From: Dichomitus squalens LYAD-421 SS1
Lineage: Eukaryota; Basidiomycota; Agaricomycetes; Polyporales; Polyporaceae
NCBI RefSeq assembly: GCF_000275845.1
Contig: NW_006766945.1
Span: 60,668-103,718 of the forward strand
Direction of reading: 5' to 3'
DNA: 43,051 nt
The notes under the pieces are model-generated. The model was given only the letters and a program-made list of their open reading frames with translations, was not told the DNA's origin and made no database searches. Of the stretch, positions 9,535-19,631 are shown piece after piece; positions within the stretch are counted from its first letter, which is position 1, and each line of letters begins with the position of its first letter. A program made the position numbers and the translations under genes.

Positions 9535-11975
9535 TCCTTCAGCTGAGCGGCCGACCGGTCACTGCTGATGTCGGTCGCCCAGTGGCAAGGCACCGGTGCC
9601 GCGTCGCCGAGGGGTGCGCAGGAATCGGGTCGAGAAATTGCCATATGCCTCCACAATTTGGCGGCGGTTACAGCGTCCAAGCGCGGACGCTGCGGACTAG
9701 GGTCATGGTTCCGACGCCTGTGGGGGCGGCGTATGCTTTCTGACAAGCCTTTCAGTTGATACCATCGACTTGGAAACTACCCCTGAGCTGAGGAAAAGAG
9801 ACTTACATACCTTGTCTGGCCAGTCCGTCCATCTGGGGCTGCCTCACGGGATCCAGAGCTCCATACCGTCACTGCGGCACCTGTGATCAATGCGCCCGCC
9901 ATCTGCAGGCGGCACCACGCGACGGTGTTGATCGGATGTAAGCATGGTGGCTTCGTTTGAGGCGCCGCGTGGGACGCTCGTGCCATATGCACTTCCAAAT
10001 CGATAGGCAACCGGCCTGATTTGGTGGGGAATGCATATGCGTCATCTCTCTAGCGTTGTGTCGGTGCACTCTGGAGAGTTCTAGCTTGACAGTCGAGCGA
10101 GTACATCTGTCGGCGCCAGCATCACACGACGATGTGATGCACAAGCCTCGAATGGCTCGCTGCCGTTCCGACAGGTGGGTACCCAGGACAAAGTACGAGA
10201 CTGTCCAGAGTCAGTTTGTGCTGTCGAAAGGTGGGACAATGCATCATACTGTTAATGAAGACAGCAACCGTATGTAGAGATGTTTTCTTCGAGCATCAAG
10301 CATGGATTTCTCGTTGTCAGGCACATTCATGTCGCTTCTGAAACGACAAGACCATTGCTGACGATAAGAAACACTCTGACAAGTGAGAGGCAAGTAGGAT
10401 TCTAAACTTGAATTAGGTTGAAGTTGGCGTGCGTCTCATGGCCGAGTCCCCTCAACCTATGTTTGCTTCTACTGGACCGGGCGATGCTCGTTAGGCCGTA
10501 GAGCACCTTACCACCGCCGCATGTGAGCGGAAGTGGACATGCGCGGCAATTGCAGAAGCTGGAGAATCTACACTACCGACGAGTGCAGAAATAATCAATC
10601 TTCTAGCGGAACGCGACACCTTCGTGCGTCACGCCGCACCCCTCGCAGAGCGGTTGGTTGGGCGCCATATGGCCCAAAGCCGAAGTCGGATCTTTTCGTC
10701 GAGCAGTTCATCATGATCCTCCACGCGCTCTTTGGATGATCTGCAAAATATGACGCACGTTGAAACGATCGCATTTAGTACGTTATGTCCGCTAACGCTT
10801 ATGACTGACACTGACCGGATCATCGCAGCCAGGGTATTCGTTCATGTCAGGTACTGCATTGGTACATACTGGTGCGTAACCCCATGTCTCAGGATCAGGA
10901 GGCGAGCGATGGGACATTCTAGAGTATATGTTCTGGAGTATGTGTCCCATGTATCAAGGTCAGACCTAGAGAAATATTGGAGCAAAGTTCGTCAGAAAAT
11001 GCAATCATGAAGTACTCGCCTCCGCGGAGGCCTTTGGCGCCGAGGTCCCACTCGGAGCGATCGCGACCGAGTCCGACCGGAGGCCGGGCGCCGGGCGTCA
11101 ACGCCGGGCTATCCTCCGGATCCCATACGCAACGCCTCATTTTGTCGGCCGCCGTTGGATATTACTCCTGTCCAGTCTCTCAGACACGATTGACGTCAAG
11201 AGTTTCCAATAATCTCTATATCATGAGCGATTTTTTTCTCCTGCTATCAATTTGTCGACGAGAGAATACCATTGCTGTTATGCACCTCGTCGATAGCCAC
11301 CACATATCCGCACAAACACAGGATGTGCCTCCCAACTTCCTGAGCCGGCGAAACACCTGAACCCCCACGCTAGCAAATATTTGTCACCATCGCAGAAGGG
11401 TGCGTCGCGTCTGATCCTCCTGGTGCCGTCGCAGGTAGGGAGTCGGAGAATGGGAAAAAAGCAGGAGACGTACGGTCGCTCGGTCGTTGCGGTGGTGATG
11501 GGACACATCCCAAGCTGACGGGCCGGCAGCCGCAGGAGAAGAGGCCGAGTGAGGCTGAGGCGAAGGCCGCGAAGGCTGCCGCCCCAGTGTTCAAGGGGCT
11601 CCATGCTAGCATTGCGGAGTGTCAGGATATATCTACGTATCAGTATCTTTCTGAGATCGTGTATCTATTGACTGTATTGCTCACGAATGAACATCTAAAT
11701 CCTTGTAGAGGCCGGCGGGGTGCGTTTCGTCCTCACACGGTCGGGTGCCCACAATGTGCAGCGACGCAGATGGAAGATGCAATGTGCGACGCTTGCGCCG
11801 CGAGAAATACTCCGCATTTGCCGCACTACTTATATACAGACTCTCAGGAATTGAAACTACGCGTGATTGTTCAGGTTCTGCCAAACGTAGCGCCATACTC
11901 AGCATTTTATGACGTTCAACGAGGCTCCTACATCCATATATCATGAGACAGAGAAAAATACGTCGTCGTACCTCA
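9535..11975. other. 2.4 kb without a firm gene
   Basis: Holds the distal GH128 upstream region and the HET gene's 3' flank. Two GC-rich exon-like islands stand out: 11024-11120, open in several frames, and 11374-11600, in a plus-strand open frame (11374-11943) with no start codon. I found no splice-linked gene, recognisable domain, RNA gene or transposon end. Confidence 0.4.
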
Positions 11976-14900
11976 CTACGGTGATGCATGATTTGTACCT
12001 TGAGACTCGGGGGGAACGTCGGCAAGGAACGCCTGCTGCTGCCTCGGTGTCTCAGGTAGAGGCGGGTAGGGCGCTGGTTGCGGGACATTCTGTTGGCTGT
12101 ACTGCGGCTGACTAGCTGGCGGCGGTGGAGGCGCGTCGCGGTAGGGCGGCGGCTGCGCGGTGTTGACACCAGCATACTGGGGTTGCAGATAGGTGGCTTG
12201 CGAAGCGTACGGCTGTTGTTGATTGCTCTGTGATGGAGCATCGCGGAAGGAAGGCTGGGTATCGCTCGAAGGGGGACTCTCGTACGTCTGTGATGGCCCG
12301 CTGGGTGGTACAGTATACGATTGCTGTGGGTTGTTGGCTGCAGCGGAGTAGGCGGCGTTCTGGGAATGACCGGGAGGGATTGCAGGGTCGAAACCACTGA
12401 TAGGCGGAGGGGCTGGTGGCAGGGGCGGCGGCACATCATACTGGTTAGGTACAGATGGTGTCGTGTTACGAGCTTCCTGTAGCGCTTGCATGTAACCCGT
12501 TGTGTCTCGCGGTGGGGCCTGAGGGACAGGGGCAGAAGTCATGTGATACTCGTGCTCGACGGTATTCGAATGTTGCTGTGCATGATCTTGGGTAAGGAGC
12601 ATCATCGTGGGGCGTTGAGGCATTTGCAGGTTGAACTGCACAGACTGCTGCGCGAAGTCCACAGTGTCTGAACGTATTGGCTGCGGCGGATTGCTCCGAG
12701 GGGTCTGATCGATGAACTGGGACTGAGGTGGAGCAAGGGAACCAGTCTCAGCTGGTCGGTACGCTTGTGGTAGACTGCTGGCGTGAGATGCTCCTCCGGA
12801 CCAGCCCTGTGCATGTTCCGTTCCTGGGATGACGCCCTGCACTGATACAGACGAATGTCCTGGTCCAGGTGGCTGCGATGAGCTATGACCGTATTGCAGC
12901 GGTTGCAAGTCCGTAGTAGGATGTGGCGGAAGTCCTTGAGGGTTGTACGAATGCATCGCGGGATTGTGTGTTGTGGGAACATACGGCGCGTTCCCTGGCG
13001 GATACGACGAGAGGTGGCCATCGACTGAGGTATGCTGGGGCAATCCTTGTGTGGTCGTAGAAGAGTACATTGAGGCAGAGTCAGAAATGGATCGCGCGAC
13101 CAGTCCAGGACGGAGTACTGGATGCATACTGTCCTCAGAATAGGCTCTTTCGACGGTCTGTGGGATGTGAGATGTAGACGTATGCGGCGAGTGCGTTGGC
13201 GTAGAACTGATTGCTCCACGGGGATATGGTACCGACGAACCACCTGACGCGGCGGTCGAAGTTGTCTGCGGTAGGCCGTATTGACCGACCGGTGTCTGAG
13301 CCCCTCCTTGTCCATAGGGCCCCGACAAATGACTATGTTGAGAGGAGGCAGGCGGAACGGACAGAGGAGGGGCGTATGAACGCTGTGGTGCCTGCTCATA
13401 GTGCTGCTGGCGGACGTCATGGGAAGGGACAGCAGACCGCGTGGATGCGGGCGCGGCAGCGCTGGGAAGCTGCCCAGGCTGGAGTTCAGCATAGAAGGGA
13501 ACAGGATGTCCGTTCGTCATGGTACTAGGGGGTGTAGAGACGAACGGTCGTTGGCCCGGCAAGTGTTCCGTATGAATCGGGGTGCCAATACGACTATCTG
13601 CGCCCGTGGATGCCACCTCGCCTTGAGAGGTACCATGAGACTGTGTCCATATCTCAACTCCTAGCTGATATATCGGCTTCGCAACCGATTGTTTCCGAGG
13701 GTCTATTGAGTCTCTACTGAACGTAAGCCTCATGACGATAGGGTCAGGATGTCCTTCGTGAGGGGTGAATGGTATCTCCTTCGACGCAAAGCCCCCGCGG
13801 AACGCCCAGGACGAGATATGGCCTGCGTAATCGGTCGGATGGCGTCTGTCAAACTCCTTCTCCAGGGGACAGGTTCCATGGCGGGACAGCACCATCACGC
13901 CAAGGGAAGATTTTTCGTTGCCGTGCTCACAGTTACAACGTCCGACTTGAATAGTGATGTATTCATCGCCGGGCCCCCCAGCGATGATGACCACTTGGGC
14001 ACGCACACTGCGATCAAGGTGAAGACTCGGAGGGGAGATACTTTCGTTGTCCTTCGGCATAGTGATACGGTACCCGTGTGCCTCCAGGATCTTCCGAGAC
14101 CAGCCAGACAGGCGGACTTCGAAGGAATCTCGAGAATCACGAAGCACCGCATGGAACGGGGCATCGCGCAGTAATTCGTATGCGTTGTATGAGGGGCGGT
14201 GTGGGATGTAGACCTTCTCGGGACGAAGGAGGTGCCGTATCCTAGCGACTTCCTCCATGGGAAGGAATACGGCTCGGGAGTAGTCCAGTTTCGCACTAAC
14301 GTAGTCGTTGACAGAACCCACAGGGGTCCCAACATAGAATTCCTTGCTGACGTTCCGCGTGGATGGACGTAGTAGAAGAGCCAGTACGTTACCCCTGCGG
14401 TCCTGACAAGCCAACAGTGCGAGGTGTGTGGGGAGGATGGTCGGAGGACCTTGGGGAGAGACCGCGATGAGAGGAAAGTGCTCGTGGATGCCGTAGGCGG
14501 TCGTCGTGAAAACGCGGTAGCCCTCGTCAGGAGACATGCCTACTCTCTCTGCGAACACTTCTCGCGAGAGAGAATTCAGCTCGGAGGACTGTTCGAAGTC
14601 TTTGGGGGACGATGCCAGGAGGTATTGCTTCTCCGGCGACGTAATGGAAATGGAACTATCCGACGGATCTGAAGGACCATCAGGACGGTCTTCGATACGC
14701 GTGAACGAGAACCGATGGCTCGTGAGGAACGATCCCCAAGCGAAGATGGTCTGGTCAGGGATATGTTTCAGAATCTCCTCCTGCAGGCGAATGAATGAAT
14801 AGCGGCCCTCTCCATAGGAGACGGTGATGTTGACCCCGAAGATGCCCATCAGCGAGTAGGCCCTATCCTCCTCCCTCGTGGTCTTCCTTGCGGCGGCCCA

Positions 14901-15515
14901 GGACATGCGACGCGCAACGGAGACTTTGTCTAGCGGACGCTCGAAAGTGAGGACCGCACGGTCGATGCGAGTGACCTCAGAAACGATGGAAGCCAGGGTG
15001 TGTTTCGAACCGATGACGTCCCAGCTGTTGGAAAGGAAGAGGACGACACTAGGGGCGAGGAGCTCCTGCAACGTCCACCCACGAGTAAACCATTTGCTGC
15101 TACGAAATTGCTCCCAGTGCTCCAAATCATGATCTCCGGCGGATTTGTCGACATCCTGCAAGAACGCGTAGCAAACGCCAGCGTAACGGTACCAGCTGTG
15201 CATCGAGCTGATGGATTCAGAGAGCTCGGTGGAGCTACTCTTGTCGATACAACAGGAGTCTGCCCAGCCTAGCTCAAATCCGTCGTTCAACGCGGTCTCG
15301 CAGAAGCGCCGTATCTTCGGCGACAGCTTCTTTATGATGGCATGTTCATCCGGGTCGGCTTTTGAACACTGTTCGTGGATGTGGCGGACATCGTCGTACG
15401 TTTGCTCGAACCCCCCCTGGGTAGTCGACCAGACATGCGACAGGATAGCGTACCGAACAGTGCGAGGGTCGTCGACCCAGAAGAACTCTCCGGTCCTTGT
15501 GTCGAGTAATCGCAT
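11976..15515 (-). CDS. HET-domain protein with long disordered tail
   Basis: A single uninterrupted 1179-aa frame. The first 245 residues are a heterokaryon-incompatibility (HET) domain: MRLLDTRTGEF, YAILSHVW (22-29), GWADSCCIDK, SISSMHSWYRYAGVCYAFL, SSKWFTRGWTLQELLAP and REEDRAYSLMGIFGV. HET domains occur in fungal allorecognition proteins that trigger cell death when unlike individuals fuse; related TIR-like NADase activity is known for some. About residues 246-640 form a second region with WSRK and DEYITIQVGRCNCE segments, as in other mushroom HET proteins. From about 640 to 1179 the chain is rich in Pro, Gln, Ser, Tyr and His, with no predicted fold. No STAND NTPase or WD repeats follow, unlike HET-E/HET-D. 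One exon this long in an intron-dense region is unusual, though HET genes are often intron-poor. Confidence 0.9.
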   Translation of the reverse strand: MRLLDTRTGEFFWVDDPRTVRYAILSHVWSTTQGGFEQTYDDVRHIHEQCSKADPDEHAIIKKLSPKIRRFCETALNDGFELGWADSCCIDKSSSTELSESISSMHSWYRYAGVCYAFLQDVDKSAGDHDLEHWEQFRSSKWFTRGWTLQELLAPSVVLFLSNSWDVIGSKHTLASIVSEVTRIDRAVLTFERPLDKVSVARRMSWAAARKTTREEDRAYSLMGIFGVNITVSYGEGRYSFIRLQEEILKHIPDQTIFAWGSFLTSHRFSFTRIEDRPDGPSDPSDSSISITSPEKQYLLASSPKDFEQSSELNSLSREVFAERVGMSPDEGYRVFTTTAYGIHEHFPLIAVSPQGPPTILPTHLALLACQDRRGNVLALLLRPSTRNVSKEFYVGTPVGSVNDYVSAKLDYSRAVFLPMEEVARIRHLLRPEKVYIPHRPSYNAYELLRDAPFHAVLRDSRDSFEVRLSGWSRKILEAHGYRITMPKDNESISPPSLHLDRSVRAQVVIIAGGPGDEYITIQVGRCNCEHGNEKSSLGVMVLSRHGTCPLEKEFDRRHPTDYAGHISSWAFRGGFASKEIPFTPHEGHPDPIVMRLTFSRDSIDPRKQSVAKPIYQLGVEIWTQSHGTSQGEVASTGADSRIGTPIHTEHLPGQRPFVSTPPSTMTNGHPVPFYAELQPGQLPSAAAPASTRSAVPSHDVRQQHYEQAPQRSYAPPLSVPPASSQHSHLSGPYGQGGAQTPVGQYGLPQTTSTAASGGSSVPYPRGAISSTPTHSPHTSTSHIPQTVERAYSEDSMHPVLRPGLVARSISDSASMYSSTTTQGLPQHTSVDGHLSSYPPGNAPYVPTTHNPAMHSYNPQGLPPHPTTDLQPLQYGHSSSQPPGPGHSSVSVQGVIPGTEHAQGWSGGASHASSLPQAYRPAETGSLAPPQSQFIDQTPRSNPPQPIRSDTVDFAQQSVQFNLQMPQRPTMMLLTQDHAQQHSNTVEHEYHMTSAPVPQAPPRDTTGYMQALQEARNTTPSVPNQYDVPPPLPPAPPPISGFDPAIPPGHSQNAAYSAAANNPQQSYTVPPSGPSQTYESPPSSDTQPSFRDAPSQSNQQQPYASQATYLQPQYAGVNTAQPPPYRDAPPPPPASQPQYSQQNVPQPAPYPPLPETPRQQQAFLADVPPESQGTNHASP

Positions 15516-17034
15516 GTCTAAATTGTAATCAATTTAGTGCTGCGAGGCGGAAATGCTGACCAAACCTACCTGCTTCTTGCGGTTGGATGGTTTCGTGGTC
15601 ACCAAACGTCTGTTGTTATGGTGCAAGTCTAGTACGGGCCTTCGGGTCAGAAGGTAGGACGACGGATGGCCACAGGAGACATACCAACAAAGAGGAGGGA
15701 AAAGGGCCCGTAGGCTCAGGCACTAAGGAGACGAAGACCACTTAAAGTATCTGCCACGAGCGGGCTGCGCAGGTCAGCGCGGCGTGACTCTTCCATGCAT
15801 CGTGTCGGCGCTGTACCACATGAGCGTATCGTTGGTGATCACGGAGTCCTGTTCCTATATTGGTCAAGCCTGTGTCAATGTCGATGAACTGCATGGAGTA
15901 ACGGCCCGTGGACCGACTGGTACTCACATCGGATTCTGTTCCGCCGCAGTATCTCTATACCACTCAGTAGTATTGAGCACGAGAGGAACAAGTCAATGGG
16001 AGCTGTGAGATGCAGGTCATGTCGTGACTAGGCCAATGGTCTACAATCTCAGCATATATGGGTACGATTCCAAGGTGTAGGATCGCGCTGGCAAGGAACT
16101 TGGATGCCCGCTTTCTCAGAACAGGCCCATGCGAACATCATGATTTGAGTTTAATCGTACGCGCTGACACAGTATGACAATCTGTCAATGGCGATACGAG
16201 AATGGACTCATCCACAATGTTCCCAGGCTGCAGGGATACTAGGTCTGGACTCGCTTCTTAGAATATGCCCCTGCACGGAAGTCACCGGTCTCGGGATGGC
16301 AAGTCACAACCATTTCACTTATACGCATACGATGGCATGGTGCAGTACCAATAACGTACTGCATTGAATCAACGCAAAGCAGATGACACGGCCATGACGG
16401 TATCGTGTGCCTGACCTGTCATCTGTGGTACTATCGTTCTCCAGAGAGATGACACAAGGAGAGAGTGGCTTGTGCATCTGAGGACACTGACAAAATCGAG
16501 ACAATGGGCGGAATGCGCGTGTACAATCTCGTCAATAAGGGGGACCGGCATTCTCACCTGTGGCCTACAAGCTTCTGTAGTCCCGAGCGGGTTCTCACCG
16601 TCCATGTCTATTTTCCCTACCTCTTAGGTACGTACTTCTGTCACATGCTGACGACTATATCTATGCTATACCAATCTCCGTCAATGGGCGCGATTTCCCA
16701 CTTATACCAATATCAAATTAGGACTTACAGACGGCGGTCTCATGAAAATCAAGGGTGAGAGCTACGGCTGCCCTCGAGAGCCGGAATGAACTCGGAGCGT
16801 AATTCAGTAGACAAGAAGCACTATGATTTCAAGACGGCGGAGGATGTGGAGGCTTCGGGAAAGGCACACCGCCCAGCGATACGGTTGAAATTCCTCTCCA
16901 CGTGGTCAAGTCTCGAAGAGGTATCACAAGCGCCCACTGCGGATTAAGTACCAGCGAAAACGCTCTGCGGCTTCTGGCTCATAGAACTATGTGGATCTCT
17001 GTGAGTCCCCGTTCTGTGCAGTCTCCTCAAGTAA
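15516..17034. other. Intergenic, 1.5 kb
   Basis: Upstream region of the minus-strand HET gene and 3' flank of the GH71 gene. No exon, RNA gene or repeat could be supported. Confidence 0.4.
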
Positions 17035-19128
17035 CTACATGGCTGGTACGATGACTGTCAGACCCTCTGACTTGTTTCCCTCGTACAGAGCCCAACCAGG
17101 GACATTTTTCTTGCCTAGTAACTCTTCATGCTGCGTTAGGTTTACGGAACTCGTCGAGTTTCTTGTGATCCCCACTTGAATCTTGCAGCCGTCTAGCGGG
17201 AGAGAGAGCTCGATGCCGGAAAGGCCTGAGGGGGCTGAAGTGCTATTTGAGGAAGTGCTGTTTGAGGATGCGCCACAAGACAGGGTCACATTCGCGGGAG
17301 CCGGTAGGAGCGCATATGCCCACAGTTGTCCTTGGATCTAGCAGGTGTCAGCCTATCAGAAACACTATTGTCTTTGCGAGACGTAGAAGACGCACCCATT
17401 CGCTATCGCAGCAGGCTTGTGAACAGTTGTCACTCTTCGGGGAAAGGCTCGTCCAGGGAAAAATCATGTCTTGTGTCACGGATGGGTAGGAGCCGGTCTT
17501 GAAGCCGATGATGTAGTAGGCCATCAAAGGTGCGATCCGTGCTAGGATGCCTTGCCCAGTATCTCCCCGCCTCGTCAACGAGCGCCGGCGACTTGAGTGC
17601 TCTGTGGTGTTCGGGCTGAGTGGGTGCGTCGTTGACAGGTTAAAAGGTCCGATATATGAATCGCCGAGTGGCTCATTCCATGTTACGACTTGTACCAGTG
17701 GAACGCTGGCGCGATTCTCGATGAGCGTGTTCCAACGGTCCCCGAAGAACCAGCCTGCTCTACACCAAGTGGCATTGTTGCTTCCATCGTTCTGCTGGAA
17801 TCCTTGTCAACACCCTGATATATCTTCGAGCGGGACAGAGAGGTGTGGGACTTACCGTAAATGACCATAGGGAGACTGCGGCCATGTACGTCCTATTTCC
17901 TAGATGGGAGATATACGACTGATCGCCATCGAAGCTCGTCGCATTAGACCATGCGGAATCCCACTGATAATCGCATCAGCCTCTGCGACAGTACAAGGTG
18001 TATGACAACCTCGAGGCACTCACATTGAACGCTCCGTCGACGACAGTCGTGTTCGACAAAGCATCCGCTGCGCCCCGGAATGCGGGGACGAACCATACGT
18101 CGGGAATAATCGTCGAGCCGTTTCCTGACCTGAATGCGAACTTCCACCCGTCGTCCACAGAGCCTTGTCCAAACGTACAGTCCTCCCCGACGAACGTCGA
18201 CACGAGCATACTGTCGTTGTATCTGTAGTAGTTCGTAGCGTTGGCATACGTCTCGATGTATTCCTGAAGGACAAGGGCGTCCTGTGCGCTCGAGCACGGG
18301 AGGGAGGTCATGTTGAACGAGAGGAAAAGCTTGAAGGCCGACTCAGAAGTGCTGTTCGTCAGATTGGAGTTGAAGCTGGAGACGGCCTCGAACGCGTTTG
18401 CGACTTGCTGGGACTCGCCAGTCCCGTTGCCTACGCTGAGTGCGAACGCATCGAATCCGGCCGAGGCCGCCAGCTGAATGTCTGCACGTAGTAAGAGGCC
18501 TGTCAGATGTACATACGCCTGAGGAACCGGCATACGACAAACCTTCGGTCCAGCAGTCTACCGTGTACGTCTCCGCATTCCGGACTACGAAGTTCGCGAA
18601 CACGGCGCGGTCCTGGACGCTGGTTCCATTAGTGGACGAGGTACCATTGGGAATGATTCCGCTCGCCGCTCGACTGCATTGAGTTTGCGCAGGGACTTGG
18701 GAGGAGACCGTCGAGCTCAAACTTTCGGTCGTCGAGGCGGGGCGTTCAGTCGTCAAGGTAAGGTTCCCGCTTGTCGAGATGAGATTCCCGCTCGTCGAGG
18801 TAAAGCTCTCTGTAGTACCATCTGCAAGCACAGAGGTCGTAGTAATCGCCGATGAGCCAGACACAGAACTCGCCGACTCCGCCGACGTCTCCGTCGCGCT
18901 CCTCGAGACGGGCGTCGTGGAGCCCCCAGGCCCGATACCGAAGACGCTGTACAGCTCGTGGAGCCACTGATCGGCCACCGAGTCGTTGGCGCTCTGGGTC
19001 TGTGCCAGAGCGACCGGGAAGGGCCTGCGTGCGCCGAGAAGCGAGACGAGGATGGACGCGCCGAGGAGGGTGGTGAGGCTAGGCCTGCCGGCCTGATAGG
19101 GACCGCGGTAGGAGGCCGATACGAGCAT
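17035..19128 (-). CDS. GH71 alpha-1,3-glucanase (mutanase) with Ser/Thr-rich stalk
   Basis: Exons 19128-18543, 18481-18024, 17963-17856, 17794-17396 and 17337-17035 give 617 aa, all in phase. After a hydrophobic N-terminal stretch (about residues 15-43, signal peptide or anchor) comes a Ser/Thr-rich segment (about 65-155) with repeats such as TSTSGNL. The GH71 domain follows: VFANFVVRNAETYTVDCWTE, DIQLAASAGFDAFAL, FKLFLSFNMTSLPCSS, STFVGEDCTFG, DVWFVPAFRG, VTWNEPLGDSYIGP and YYIIGFKTGSYP. GH71 enzymes hydrolyse alpha-1,3-glucan, a fungal wall polymer, so a role in wall remodelling or mycoparasitism fits. The ATG at 19128 is the only sensible start. Here the linker sits before the catalytic domain. 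The segment after YIGP (about 35 residues) diverges from family expectation but stays in frame. Confidence 0.9.
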
Positions 19129-19631
19129 GCTGCACGATCGCTTGGGAAACGAGGAGGACGTGACCAGCACGGATTATCTGGGGGGGGGGTGCCTCTAGGA
19201 AAGAAGATGAAGTGAGGGAGGATGTCTTTGTGAGGCAGGGGCGATGCCAGGCCCATAGCGAGGCTGACGGGTCTCGTACGGGTTGGGATTGAGACTTGCG
19301 AGCAGGTCAGTGCTATAGGCACTGTCATGGTGCATACGTAGCACTGGTCTGACCTGTAACGCATTCTTGTCAATGACAATAGATCGAATCAACCAAGAAC
19401 GGGTGCACTCACCGAGGCTACGTCGCACTGTCCAAACGCTGCATATGCAGACGTGCGAGGGTGCATCGAAAACGTAATGAATAAACTACAGCGTAATGTA
19501 CACTGTGATGTGAAGCATAATGCGACATTGTGAAGCAAACCTGCGAGCAACATACCAGCACAACATAACACATGCAAGAATCAAGCCATTCCAGATAGAT
19601 CCCACCAAACGGCTCCCCACCCGCCCCCGCA
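19129..19631. other. Intergenic between LanC-like 3' end and GH71 5' end
   Basis: About 500 bp. It should contain the GH71 promoter and the LanC-like terminator. A run of nine or more G occurs near 19181. Nothing else recognised. Confidence 0.4.

Noticed and set aside
11281..11612. Minus-strand frame reading NTGAAAFAAFASASLGLFSC, looking like a membrane segment
   Set aside because: The plus strand of the same bases gives a charged, more exon-like peptide, and no splice-linked minus-strand gene could be built.
11681..13492. 250-296-codon minus-strand frames within the HET gene
   Set aside because: Out-of-frame shadows of the low-complexity tail, with no domain.
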